Notes: generated by a model from the letters alone, not told the origin. 64,000 bases of DNA from Typhlomys cinereus (GCA_023101885.1 JALPQD010000016.1:13299134-13363133); one strand, 5' to 3'. Positions 47,290 through 59,639 are shown, counted from the stretch's first letter. Program-made: numbers and translations.

Positions 47290-49565
47290 ATGAATTTAAA
47301 TTAGTCTACTTTTCTTATATTCTTCATTTTGCATTACCATTAAAGTTAGAATTCTCAAATATGTATGTTAGTTTGCGATTCTTTGTTAACATTTCACTTT
47401 TAATTTTACAACTACTGTATATATTTAAGCTTTTCCAATTTAATCTTGTATAAGGTAACATTTTTTAGTACTGGCATACTTTCCTCTTTAATGAACAAAT
47501 ATCTGACTTCCTTATTCTGTCATTTAAATCCTTCCACAATGTATAATGTGACTTTGCTGGTGCATTGGTATGATGGTGTGCATAGTGTATTTGAGGGGAC
47601 CTACATTCTCTTTTCCTAGTTTAGTCTCTTTCCAAAACAAGAGTTATGTTAAACTAAACTAACTTTCTAGTTATATCTACATGAACTTGCATAATAACCT
47701 TGACAAAAAGTGATACTTGTGAATGAATCAACTTCCCAAGGATCAGTGGTAACTACAATAACTCTAGACTTCACAGTATTACTCATACAAGCTCTCAGTT
47801 CATAACACTGTTATCTTACCCTGTCTATTATGTCACTAAGCATTTTATTATGGAGTCTGTACTAAGTCAGTAATTCTGAAAAATTCATGTAGAAGAGCAG
47901 TTCGGCAATTATAAATGTGCTTCTCAATGAAAAAGCATATGATCTTGAAGAGGCTGGTAATAATGATGGTAATTCTTCTTGCTCTTATATTTAAAAGAAG
48001 TCTATGCAAGATATTTATTATAAATTTGCCACAAAAAATCTCTTATTTGGAGGGACAAAAAGAATTATTAGATTTTTTAACAGAATAAATTATTTTTCAA
48101 TGTATTCTCATCATCCCTTCCCCTAATGTCATTTTGATAAAGTCTACATTATTTTTCTTAAGTAATATAAACATGATACTCTTCAATGGAATGCTTGAAA
48201 AATCAGTAGAAGGCTTAGAGGTATCTGCATGGTTCAATGTGGCCTTTTTGAAGGACACTTCAATAAAAGACCAAATATCTGTTCACTTTGGATTCAAGAC
48301 TGAGAACAAAAGCTTAAAAATCAGGTCTGACTGAATTCACAGACAAAAGGCAGGCTCTAATACTCCTTATACTGAAACAAACCCACCCAGAAAAGCCAGG
48401 CAAGTCATGTTTACCTGTGACTCTAGAGTTTAATAACAGATGCCCATTGTTGAAAACCACAGCAAATGGTGATAATTTCCTCATGAAAATTGTACAGTGG
48501 AGTCAATATATTCCATTAGTACCCAGAAATACCTACAAAAGTGACAGGATATTGTCATGTGTCTGCTATAGCTTCTTTTTTTTTTTTTTTGGCAATCACT
48601 GGAAATTTCACAGTCTGCACATAATGGGATCTTAAGTAATATGTCATTAGAAAAATAATATGGAGAATTTTAGAAATTAGAATTTCTAAAGTAAAGGGGG
48701 TGAATGTCAACAAAAAGAATTTCAGGTGTATTGGTTCACCTATGGAATCTTCCATCTTTACGGAAGCTTAGGAAAAAGAATCACGTGTCTAAGAATCACA
48801 TGAAAGGCATTAGAGAATGTGGAAGGTAAGGTTGGACTATTTCTGAGATTTGGTGCCAAAATGAAAAGCAGAAAGAGGTCTGGACATAGAACTCTATAGT
48901 TAATCCTGGGCTCAATTCATAAGACTGTATGGAATATCAATACAGAGAGGAATGGAGATGAAAAGAGAGAAGTAGAGTGGAGGGAATACAGGAGCAACTC
49001 AAGTTGTTTTTTTTTTTTTTTAATTCAGTGCCACATTTTTTAGCCACCATAATTTATGTCCTAACTAAATGCCCAAGATCTGACTCCCCAGAAGCAAGAA
49101 CTGTGTTTAGCAGAAGCATATCTGATATTGTAAAGCACATCTATACAAGCATATCTAATATTCCTTCCTTGTGAGTCAAGGCAACTGGCTTAATCTGACA
49201 TCAAACGAAGAGGATACTAAAGGGATTTTCAATCTCAGATCCTCATTTGAGTCAGACAGGGATGCTGAAGTGAGAAAGAGGTATGAGGATATTCACAGGA
49301 GAGCATGGGCATTTTCCATGAAGCTAGAATTTCATCTCATTGAATGAATCCTAAGCTAACATTAATCAATTTATCATGAATTTTCAGTATTATTTGTCTG
49401 CATTGTACTTATTAACTGAAAGTTTGTTGAGTCTGTATTTTTAGATATGTGGGTAAAACAGAAAATATTTTTTGATGAATCCTCTATCCTCAATATATAA
49501 AACATGATGAAGAATATAGTGATATTGGAAGTATGAGTCTAAAATTAGATCATATTGCCTTTTTA
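47290..49565. other. Unassigned AT-rich sequence
   Basis: Poly(T) runs near 48574-48591 and 49005-49021. No gene or repeat family recognised in about 2.3 kb. Confidence 0.5.
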
Positions 49566-49578
49566 AAAAAGCATTTTC

Positions 49579-49821
49579 CAAGCTCCCTCTGACCCCATGC
49601 CTGATAAATTCCTACCACTACTGCTGCTGTTTCCTGCATAATAGGTTTGAAGGCTTGGATAAAATTCACCCTCCTCCTCCCTTCCCCCACTCTGCAGCCC
49701 AGGACATGCGCGGTCCAGCCCGGGCCTCACCGCGACCTAGGTAAGCTCTGTCCCTGCCCACCCTCAGAACCCCAGATCAAATAATTCAGTTTAGTGAAAA
49801 ACTCACAGAAATTGAAAGAAG
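49579..49821 (+). promoter_or_regulatory. L1 copy F 5' UTR remnant
   Basis: About 243 bases before ORF1. The part 49690-49770 is GC-rich with several CpGs (ATGCGCGGTCCAGCCCGGGC and CCTCACCGCGACCTAG), unlike the rest of the region. It ends CTAG/GTAAGC at 49740/49741, which is a strong splice-donor-like site. L1 5' UTRs carry the internal promoter; whether enough remains here is unknown, and the segment may be 5'-truncated. Confidence 0.5.
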
Positions 49822-50907
49822 ATGTTAAGAGTTAAAATGACAATGCCAAAGTCAAAGTGCAAATCCATGAGAAACAACACTCAAGTAAACAAATCGCCCA
49901 CTGAAGGAATTAATCCCACAATGTTAGACTCCAAACAGAACAAACCCATGGAAAATGGCCATGAAAGCCTGACCCAGGATAACGACTTTCAAAATATGAT
50001 CATTACCATGTTCAATACTATGAAAGAGGAAATCCGGGAAGAATTAAATAATCGAATCAATCGATTTGAAGAGGAACACAACAGACACTTGGAGGAGTTG
50101 AGAAAAACAGTACAAGAAACAAAAACTGGCATAGAGCAGTTAAAACAAACTCAAGCAGAGTTTAAAACTGAGCTAAAAGACAAGTTATCTTCAACCCAGA
50201 ACTCCACAGAGAGTCTTATCAGCAGAACTAATGAAGCAGAAAACAGAATTTCAGACCTTGAAGATAAAGTGGGAGTATTAACCAGCTCAATGGAAGAGGT
50301 TGTTAAAGCCAAAAAGATACTTGAGAGAAATATCCAGGAGATGTGGGACACCCTGAAGAAGCCTAACATGCTTATTCATGGAATACCAGAGCAAGAATCT
50401 CAAAATACCACCCCTGAGGAAATTTTTCAAACGATCATCAAGGAAAACTTTCCTCATCTAAAAAAAGAGAGGCCCAACCATATACAAGAGGCATTCCGCA
50501 CCCCAAACAGATATGACCAAAACAGAAGCTCGCCACGGCAAATAATAGTCAAAACACTCCACATTCAATATAAAGAACTGCTGCTGAGAGCTTCAGGGGA
50601 GAAAAAGCAAGTCACTTTTAAAGGTAAACCTATTAAAATAACAAATGACTTCTCAGTCGAAACGGTAAAAGCAAGAAGAGCTTGGAGAGACATATTTCAA
50701 GTATTGAATGAGCAAAAATGTCAACCCAGGCTGATTTACCCTGCAAAACTATCCATCATGATCAAGGGAGAAAGAAAAATCTTCCAGCACAAAGACAACT
50801 TGAAGGGATACATGTCCACCAAACCAGGCCTTCAAAAAATACTAGAAATGATATTCAAGCTTGAAGAAAAAAACAGGCATATCCAGGAGAACAGAAGGCA
50901 AGTATAA
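49822..50907 (+). CDS. L1 ORF1 protein, intact
   Basis: 361 codons, uninterrupted, ending in TAA. ORF1 proteins of this family are usually about 340-370 residues, so this is full length. It forms a trimer that binds L1 RNA as a chaperone in the ribonucleoprotein particle in the cytoplasm. Visible layout: basic/polar N-terminus (1-50), coiled coil about 55-178 with heptad Leu and Ile and the hallmark ENRISDLEDK (140-149), RRM-like domain about 180-275 (MLIHGIPEQE at 183-192, RTPNRYDQ at 226-233, KKQVTFKGKPIKIT at 261-274), and C-terminal domain about 276-345 (ARRAWRDIF, LIYPAKLSIM). The first ATG is used; a second at codon 6 and a third at codon 8 are alternatives. Copy A has the same protein broken by frameshifts. 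Confidence 0.9.
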   Translation: MLRVKMTMPKSKCKSMRNNTQVNKSPTEGINPTMLDSKQNKPMENGHESLTQDNDFQNMIITMFNTMKEEIREELNNRINRFEEEHNRHLEELRKTVQETKTGIEQLKQTQAEFKTELKDKLSSTQNSTESLISRTNEAENRISDLEDKVGVLTSSMEEVVKAKKILERNIQEMWDTLKKPNMLIHGIPEQESQNTTPEEIFQTIIKENFPHLKKERPNHIQEAFRTPNRYDQNRSSPRQIIVKTLHIQYKELLLRASGEKKQVTFKGKPIKITNDFSVETVKARRAWRDIFQVLNEQKCQPRLIYPAKLSIMIKGERKIFQHKDNLKGYMSTKPGLQKILEMIFKLEEKNRHIQENRRQV

Positions 50908-50957
50908 CACGATTAACAGCAAAGCAATATACTTATAAAAACCACTAAATATAATAA

Positions 50958-53900
50958 ATGTCTGGAATTCAAAATAGTTTCTCCATTATAACATTAAATG
51001 TTAATGGAATTAACTCACTGGTCAAGAGACACAGATTACAAAGTTGGATTAAAAATCACAATCCATCAATCTGGTGCCTGCAGTAAACCCATCTCACCAC
51101 AAAAGATAGGCATGCCCTAAAAATAAAAGCCTGGTCAACAATTCTACAAGCTAATGGAAGCACAAAAAAGGCAGGGGTAGCCACTATGATATCAGACAAA
51201 GTGGACTTTAAACCAAAGAAAATTATAAGAGACACAGATGGATACTACATTTTAGTCACAGGTACAATTCACCAGGAAGACTTCACAATACTGAACATCT
51301 ATGCACCCAATACGGGCCCCTCCACATTCATTAAGAAAACCCTACAGCGTCTAAAGCAAGAAATCAACCCCCAAACGATAATTCTTGGGGACTTCAACAC
51401 TGCCCTCTCAACATGGGATAGATCAACAGGTCAAAAGCTTAACAGAGACACTTTGGAACTTAATCAAACCCTGAAAGAAATGGACCTTACAGATCTCTAT
51501 CGAACTTCTCACCCATACACCAAAGAATACATATTTTTCTCAACAGCACATGGAACTTTCTCCAAAATAGATCACATATTGGGCCACAAAACGAATCTCC
51601 ACATAAACAAAAAGGTTGAAATTCTAACATGTGCCCTATCAGACCACCACGGCCTAAAGCTAGACATCCACAACACAACAAACAAGAGAAAATACACTAA
51701 CTCCTGGAAACTTAACAATATGATGCTGAATGAGAATTGGATTCAGGAAGAAATTAAAAAGGAAATTCAAGATTTCCTGAAAGCGAATGATAATGAAAAT
51801 ACAACTTACGGGGCTGGTGAGGTGGTTCTGGGGTTACGCCTCTGCCTTGCAGGCGGAAGGTCCTGAGTTTGGATCCCAGATCCCATGTATAGACGTCAGG
51901 CGGAAGCGGGGGCGGCCTGCACTTCTGGCCCTGGTAGGGTGGAGCCTGTGAATCCCGGGGCAGAAGGAGGTAGAGGCATCCATGGTGGTTCCTGAATTCG
52001 TCCATGGTTCTACACACACACACATACATACACACACACACAGGCACATACATACGCACACACACACAATTGAATAAATAATAATAAAAAATTTTAAAAA
52101 GAAATGTTAAAAAAAAAAAGAAAAAAAGAAAATACAACTTACCAAAATCTCTGGGACACAATGAAAGCTGTTCTAAGAGGTAAGTTCATAGCTCTTAATG
52201 CCTACATCAAAAAATGGAAACATCAGAAAGAAACAACTTAACAATGCAGCTTAAAGCTTTAGAGAAACTAGAGCAATCTGATCCCGAAAGTAATAGAAGA
52301 GAGGAGAATAGCAAAATAGGGGGAGAAATATCTGAAATCGAGACTAAGAAAGCGATAGAAAAAATCAACCAGTCAAAAGCTGGTTCTTTGAAAAAATCAA
52401 TAAGATTGATACACCTCTAGCTAAATTAACCAAAAGCAGGAGAGAAAAAAACCCAAATTAACAAAATCGAAAATGAACATGGAGTTACTCTGTGAAATTT
52501 GGCAACACAAAAGAGATGGATAAATTTCTAAGTTAACACACCTTCCTAAATTGAATCAGGAAGTTGTGAATTATTTAAGTAGTCCTATAACATATAAAGA
52601 AATTGAGGAAGTAATCTCTAATCTTCCCACCAAAAAATGTCCTGGACCAGATGGATTCAGCACAGAGTTCTACCAGACATTTATGGAGTTAATAACACCA
52701 ATACTCCTTAAACTGTTCCATCAAATAGCAAAGGAAGGAACACTACCAAATTCCTTCTATGAAGCTAATATCGTTTTAATCCCAAAACCTAATAAAGATT
52801 CACTTAAAAAAGAAAACTATAGGCCAATCTCCCTGATGAACACAGATGCAAAGATTCTCAACAAAGTCTTAGCAAATCAGATTCAAAAACACATTAAAAA
52901 GATCATTCACGGGGACCAAGTAAGATTCATCCACGGCAAACAAGGTTGTTTCAACATACACAAATCAATAAATGTAATTCATCATGTAAACCGGTCCAAA
53001 GTCCAAGACCACATGATATTCTCAATAGATGCAGAAAAAGCTTTTGACAAGGTCCAACAGCCTTTTATGATCAAAACGCTAGAGACAGTAGGAATGGAAA
53101 GAACCTTTATCAATATAATAAAAGCTGTATACAACAAGCCCACCGCAAGGATTATGCTCAATGGGGAACAATTGGAAGCATTCCCACTTCGATCAGGAAC
53201 TATACAAGGCTGTCCACTCTTACCACTTCTGTTCAATATTGTACTTGAAGTCTTAGCTGAATCCATAAGACAAGAAAGGGACATAAAAGGGATTCAAATC
53301 GGCAAGGAAGAAGTCAAGCTATCCCAATTTGTAGATGACATGATCTTATACCTGAGTGATCCCAAAAAATCCACCTGGAAGCTCATGAAACTAATTGAGA
53401 AGTGCAGCAGGGTACCAGGATACAAAATAAATGTACAAAAATCAATAGCTTTCCTATATGCCCAGAATGATAGAAGTGAAAAATTCCTGAGAGAAACAAT
53501 CCCATGTACTATAGCCCCTAAAAAAATGAAATACCTTGGTATAAACCTAATCAAAGAGGTAAAAGACCTTTACAATGAAAACTTTAGAACCTTAAAGAAA
53601 GAAATAGCAGAAGACACCAGAAGGTGGAAAACCTCCGATGTTCCTGGATTGGCAGAATCAACATAGTAAAAATGACCATCCTACCAAAGGCAATATACAA
53701 ATTCAATGCTATACCAGTTAAAATCCCAAAGCAATTCTTAAAGAAGTTGACCAAACAATCTCAAAATTCATATGGAGCCACAAAAGACCCAGGATAGCAA
53801 AGACAATCCTGAGTAACAAAAACACTGCTGGAGGTATTACCATACCAAACCTTAGTCTATACTACAAAGCCATAGTTATAAAAAGAGCCTGGTACTGGCT

Positions 53901-55030
53901 CCAAAATAGACACACAGATCAATGGATAAGGATTGAAGACCTAGATATAAGCCCACAAAAATACAGCCATTTGTTCTTTGACAAAGGGGTCCAAAGAATC
54001 CAATGGAAAAAGAACAGCATCTTCAACAAATGGTGCTGGACCATTACATGTCACCCGTACATGTCACCATGCACACGACTTAATTCCAAATGGATCAAGG
54101 ACCTTGATGTAAGGCCAGAGACTATAAAAACCATAGTTGAAAGGATAGGAAACTCCCTCGAGCTGATTGGGCTAGGCCAACATTTCCTAAACAGACATCC
54201 AATGGCACAGTCACTGCTACCAACTCTCAACAGTTGGGACCTTGTGAAATTAAAGAGCTTCTGTTCAGATAAAGAGATTGTAACACGAGCTCAAAGGCAA
54301 CCCACAGAATGGGAGAAAATCTTCACTAACCACATATCTGATAGAGCTCTACTGTCCAGAGTGCACAAAGAACTTAGAAAACTAAACATCAAGGAAACCG
54401 ATGGCCCAATTAAAAAATGAGCCCTGGAACTTAAAAGAAATATTACCAGGGATGACATTAAAATGTCTAACAAATATCTTAAAAAATGCTCCACTTCCTT
54501 AGCCATCAGGGAAATGCAAATCAAAACTTCCCCGAGTTATCATCTCACCCAGGTCAGAATTGCAAAAATCCACTATACAAACAACAACAAATGCTGGAGA
54601 GGATGTGGAGAGAGGGGAACTCTCCTACATTGCTGATGGGAATGCAGGCTCATACAGCCACTCTGGCGAGCTGTCTGGAGATTCTTAAAGAAATTAATGA
54701 TTGAAAGGCCATATGACCCTGCTATCCCACTTTTGGGAATAACCCCCCATGCAGCAGAGGTTCATCTCAATAGCACAAGCACGACCATGTTCATAGCAGC
54801 ACTGTTTACAATAGCAAAGTAATGGAATCAACCCAAATGTCCAGCAATTGACGAGTGGATAAGGAAACAGTGGGTACATCTATACAATGGAGTACTACTC
54901 AGCCATCAAAAATGATGAATTACTGGAATTTGCTTGGAAATGGATGTCATTAGAAACAATTATATTAAGTGAAGTATCCCAAACCCAGAAAATTAAGTGC
55001 CGTATGTACTCCCTAATAGGTGGCTCCTAG
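50958..55030 (+). pseudogene. L1 ORF2, disrupted (stop at catalytic Glu, SINE, frameshifts)
   Basis: Starts at ATG 50958 (MSGIQNSFSIITLNVNGIN). Codon 43, GAA in copy A (catalytic Glu in QETHL), is TAA here at 51084-51086. The frame then stays open to the SINE at 51810. After the SINE a 1-base deletion near 52205 shifts the frame. The reverse-transcriptase block 52551-53666 is open for 371 codons, with [15 protein letters not shown] near 53025-53070 and the catalytic motif FVDD at 53328-53339 (FADD in copy A). A frameshift near 53630 ends it. The C-terminal part keeps the CWRGCG knuckle motif around 54590. The stop TAG is at 55028-55030. Confidence 0.95.
51810..52127 (+). mobile_element. Main tRNA-type SINE inserted in L1 ORF2, with TSD
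   Basis: GGGGCTGGTGAGGTGG opens the element, with the body as in the copies at 29551 and 33667 (GGCGGAAGCGGGGGCGGCCT), CACA repeats at about 52014-52066 and an A-rich tail with G interruptions. A perfect 15-base TSD GAAAATACAACTTAC is at 51795-51809 and 52128-52142. The L1 text continues without loss across it. The A box is altered (TGGTTCTGGGG), so transcription may be weak. Confidence 0.95.
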
Positions 55031-55687
55031 TACCTAACTCACCCAGCCCACATTGAGACACTCAAAGGGGGTGACATACAGTGCCCATCAGGATGGAGTG
55101 AAGGGCAGTGCAGCAGCAGCAAAACTGCAAAAAAAATCAACAAACCACAATCCAGAACTTCAGAGACTCTATATCAACCACATGGAACTAGGTCAGCCTA
55201 ATCTCTCCCCATCCTGAAGCTCAGGGACATTTGCGGAAGAGGGGGCGGCAAGATTATAAGAGGAAAAGGATGGGAGGAGCAATGATTTGCAAGATTCTCC
55301 ACACTAGTTAGGGCCGAAGCAATCAAAATAGGACTTTGCATGCCCTGCGCAATGTCCAACACACTATTGACCTCACAAAGTGTAGCATCCGCTAAAGGCA
55401 CCAAGATCCTTGGAGGCAAGGGATTGGCAGCCACAGTAGTGTTCCTATGCTTGAGGGGAACACGAGAAAGGGTTCAGGGAAACACCACTGGGTCCTTGTA
55501 TGTCATCGGAGAGGAGGACCCAGAGGAGAGTTAGGCATACACAATAAAGGACTCTCTGGGAATTGGGGGGAGTCACTGGGGGATGGGTAGGGGGGACGGG
55601 TAGCAGGAGGTTCGGGGGGAGGAAGAAGGAGGGAGGGAACTGGTCTACCTATAAGTTTGTATGAGCGGAAATAATAAAAAATGTATT
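55031..55687 (+). other. L1 copy F 3' UTR, missing an intron-like block
   Basis: The 3' UTR reads GAGACACTCAAAG, then GGGGTGACATACAG at the junction 55067/55068. In copy A these two words are separated by 376 bases (4542-4917). The purine tract is at about 55560-55640 and the end is at about 55687. See the findings for the splice interpretation. Confidence 0.8.
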
Positions 55688-55699
55688 AAAAAGCTTTTT

Positions 55700-55895
55700 C
55701 TATTTATTTATTCATCTATTAAAAAAGGTATATTATCTTTTATGTATGAGAGAGAGCAAAGAGTCTGAAATCATGTCATGACAGCCACTTTCATACATCA
55801 GTTAAGTCCTTCCATTAGGCTTCTGGGGATTGAAATAAAATGATCAGTTTTTCAGAAAAGTGTCTTATTTACTGAGTGATCTTGCTGACTCACAT
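55700..55895 (-). mobile_element. tRNA-derived SINE fragment, antisense, old
   Basis: CTTCTGGGGATTGAAATAAAA, AAGTGTCTTATTTACTGAGT and GATCTTGCTGACTCACATG follow a B2/B4-type antisense order. A GAGA tract is at the left end. Confidence 0.45.
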
Positions 55896-55899
55896 GTTG

Positions 55900-56750
55900 A
55901 TGGCTTTTATGACTATTATTAGAAAAGAAACAATCCTTTTAATCCATTTTGTGAAAATGTTGAATGATAGGTTGAGAATTCCCTACTTTTCACTTACCTT
56001 GGTGGATACATAAACTTAAATAATGTGACAAGCAAGGAAGAACTCTTTTTAAGTGGAGACCATGAATACAAATATGTAGCAAAACCCATGAATACAAACA
56101 CTATAGGCAGCAAGACCCCACAGATGACACAGTGAAACACAGTGGAACACAGCCACAACATCCATGAATATGGAAGAAAGTCTTGTGAGGAAGAAGCTAG
56201 ATAGAAAGGAGATAGACTGGATGAAGAGAGAATGATTGGAATGCATTATACACCTGTATGGAACTGTGAAAAGCATATTTCACTAATAATTGTGGTAAAG
56301 TTTTGCATGAAGGAGAAACTTAGTTTTTATTATAGTAAATATGGTGAGAGTTATTAAGAATTAGAATCTGCCTTTTATTCTGTATATCAGCAATTTCTTT
56401 TTGTCATTCCAAAATTTGCTATCACCTGATTATATGAACCTTTTGGGACATAGTTTTCCTCATTACAGGAGCTGAAAGGTACTAGGCAGGATTTCATCCT
56501 GTTCAACCTATTGAATACTGAAAATATCATCAATGCAAAATGCACTTAATTCCCTCAGATGTCAAACATTCTAACTTAGCAGCACATTACATTTAGAGAA
56601 TAGTTTGTTTTCTTTGTGATCACTGTTTTAGCTCAGAAAATTTGGAGTGCATCACTGAGTATTGCTCATCTTGGAAAATTGGAAATTTTTCAATGAAATG
56701 TCACCAGAAATGATCACATTTGTGTCATCATAAAACAAAAGACAGAAAGA
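55900..56750. other. Unassigned AT-rich sequence
   Basis: No gene or repeat family recognised. Confidence 0.5.
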
Positions 56751-56754
56751 AAAG

Positions 56755-56834
56755 AAGAAGGAAGGAAGGAAGGAAGGAAGGAAGGAAGAAGGAAGGAAGG
56801 AAGGAAGGAAGGAAGGAAGGAGGAAAGAAAGAAA

Positions 56835-56867
<33 letters not shown>

Positions 56868-56950
56868 AAAGAAAGAAAGAAAGAAAGAAGAAAGAAAGAA
56901 AGAAAGAAAGAATAAAAAAGAAAGAAAGATAGAGAGAAAAAATAAAAGAA
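56755..56950. repeat. (GGAA)n/(GAAA)n purine microsatellite
   Basis: About 195 bases of purine: GGAA units to 56822, then GAAA units with variants to about 56950. All long open frames across it (Lys/Arg/Glu on one strand, Ser/Phe/Leu on the other) are repeat artefacts. Confidence 0.97.
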
Positions 56951-59630
56951 AATACACTCAGTGGGTGACACTCATAAAGTAGATAAGATAGAAAGATTGG
57001 GACTTGTTGAGAAGGATTTTCAAGGAAGAAGGAGTGGATGGAGAGGCATATGATGTGAAAATGAATAAAATTCATTATATGAATATATGAAAATTCAATA
57101 TAATTAACTGTTATAAAACTAAAGTCTCATTGACATAATTTCTGAGATCCTACTCTCATTCTTCATTAATTTCATTTCTGTCACAAGAGGCCCAGGGAGA
57201 TTTGTGCAAATAAGAAACATATAGATCTATGAAATCATTTTTACTGTGAGATGCCATGACTTTGATTCTAGTTTCAAGTACCCTTGTGCATTTGATAATC
57301 ACATTCAATAATCATTTATCTTCTCTTCTTTGCATGACTGCTCTGAACCATCCTTCATTTTCCTTTGCACCTAATTTGATGGCAAACTTAATCCAGGGCA
57401 CAAGAAGCATCATCCTCTAGCCATTGCATTAATTGATGTCTGGGAGTCAGGTAACAGTGATCAGCTTATAAAAATACTGATTTTCAAGTGCATTTTATGT
57501 TACCTTTTGAGCTGCATTGAAAATTTGCATAATTTACACAGTCTGGGCCTCTAAGATATGGTAATTCTTGACTCAGATGTTTCATTTCACTGAAGAGGGG
57601 AAGTGACAGCAAGTTTTGATGTGAGTGTTTCAGTACCTATTGACTGTAACTGATACATTTTTGGATATGTATAATAAATATATATATATCTGAAATGCAA
57701 ATTACAAATTACTTCAAGTGATCTCAAGACAAGTGCTGCCACCATCACATCCAGCACAAATAAAATCTTCATGGTACTGAAAGAAAGAAAACCATGCAAT
57801 CAAGAAACATAAATATTCAGAATGAAATGTTATTAAAATATTTATGTTCATTGAACAAAGAGAAGAAACAAGATTTTTTGCTTTGTTTCTTAATTTTGTT
57901 GGGTCACATCTTTTGTAGGCAAAATTCCCAGGTTTGCTATTTACTGTTCACTACAAGTAAAGTACAACTTTTAAAAAGGCGTTTTAACTCAAGTATAACA
58001 TTAAAATAAATCATAAAGTTAGTCCTGATGTAAAAATTTAAATGATACATGTTCTTATACATTCCATACATATAAGATCAATCACAGGTAAGAATCAGAA
58101 TAAATATGAATCATTTTTTCTATCTCCATAAATTGTTGAAACCAAGTTATGTTGCTATAAAACATGAAATTACCACTGTTTGTGTACTAACTCCTGAAAT
58201 GTTAATGGATTTAGGTGTTAGAATTAGGTCTCTATCTGGAGGGACTGTAGCAAAAATGTAGAAGATGTGTATTGTAAGAAAATAAGTCGAGATATAACCA
58301 CTACTAGGTGTATTTGCCCTTCATAATTTAGATCTAGGTTTAACATTTTCCAATGTGCTTGCATTTTTTCCCTTTCCCAATCAGTTCTGTAAGATCCTGG
58401 AGAACAATTAATTTTGTATGATATGAAAAGACTGATAACATCAACTTCTTGATACTTTTGGAAAATAAATTTGCGTATGTAATTTTTCAGTAAATATTCA
58501 ATCTTTGAGATGAAATACTTGTTCAGTTGTTATGTCAATACTGGCAAATAGTTTCTATGTGATATTTGATGAATTGATAAGGAGCTTCACCATTGACTTT
58601 TATTTGCATGAACAATAATATTTATAAGATAACATCAAGAGATGTTATTTGTTCATCAGGAAAACAAAAAGTCAATGAAATTCATTATAGGAATTAAAAA
58701 TCTTTCTTGGCTTCTTTCAGCTCCAATTGCAGAACAGCTTCACATATAGGTAAAGATAATTAATTAAATTAATTAATTAATTAATCTCACGCTGTGAGAA
58801 ACTATTTTTTAGAATGTTAAGAAATACTTCATTACCTGTTAAAATATAGAACTCTTTTTCACATCTTCCCTTAACAAGTGTAAGTTCTAAGAGCTATAGA
58901 ATAATCAAGTGTCACATTAAACACAAGATTTAGTAGTTATTATTGAGGGCAGATTTCAATCTTTGTACATTGTGTACCAATTAAGAGTTGTTATAACTTA
59001 CTTACTAATAGGACTTGGATTGATAAGGAGCATCTGCGTCCAACCTCTGTTCCATTAATTTCTAAACACCAAAGTGTTCCACTCTTAGTGAAATAAGCAC
59101 TATGAATTATCTTCCCACATGCCTCACTAATTGCTTTTCCTCATTTTTCAATTATGTTGCTATCTTTTCAATCATCCACTATTTTTTACATGAGCTGGTA
59201 TTTAAATCACAGCAGAATCTCTCACCATTGAAAGAAAACCATATTCAATTCAAATCAACAGAGAAAACTCCTAGGTATTCCAATAATCACAAAAAAGTTC
59301 ATTTTACACCTCATTAAAGATGAGTACAAGGAAAAGGATTTATTCAAGACCCATCTCAAGAGCCAGAATGTAAAGAAAACCCGATTAGTCTTTACCTTTT
59401 TTCACTTTTCACCAATTTATGTTATGTTTAAAGACATAATTTGACCTAGCTGATTTACATCAGAGAAGTCAGAAGTTTACACACATTCTTTTTTTTTTTT
59501 TACTCCAACTTACTTTCCTAAAGAAATATACATAATATTTGCTTGTAGATGGATGGAATTTTAAAAACATAAATTAGCTCATGTAGCTACAAAAATTGAT
59601 CTTTATAAAGGATTAAAAAAATAAAATAAG
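56951..59630. other. Unassigned AT-rich sequence
   Basis: Contains a (TTAA)n run at 58756-58784 and a poly(T) run near 59490-59501. Open frames are short and unsupported. No gene seen. Confidence 0.5.
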
Positions 59631-59639
59631 ACCCACATT

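Larger units (their letters stand above)
49579..55687 (+). mobile_element. L1 retrotransposon copy F, nearly full length
   Basis: The most complete L1 here: short GC-richer 5' segment, intact ORF1 (49822-50907), ORF2 region (50958-55030) and a shortened 3' UTR ending in A-rich sequence. A candidate 13-base TSD with one mismatch (AAAAAGCATTTTC at 49566-49578, AAAAAGCTTTTTC at 55688-55700) sets the ends. It is interrupted by a SINE at 51810-52127. The 3' UTR lacks 376 bases found in copy A, with intron-like ends. The 5' boundary is an inference. Confidence 0.9.

Noticed and set aside
56652..57075. Long minus-strand frames rich in Ser, Phe and Leu
   Set aside because: They are translations of the GGAA/GAAA repeat.
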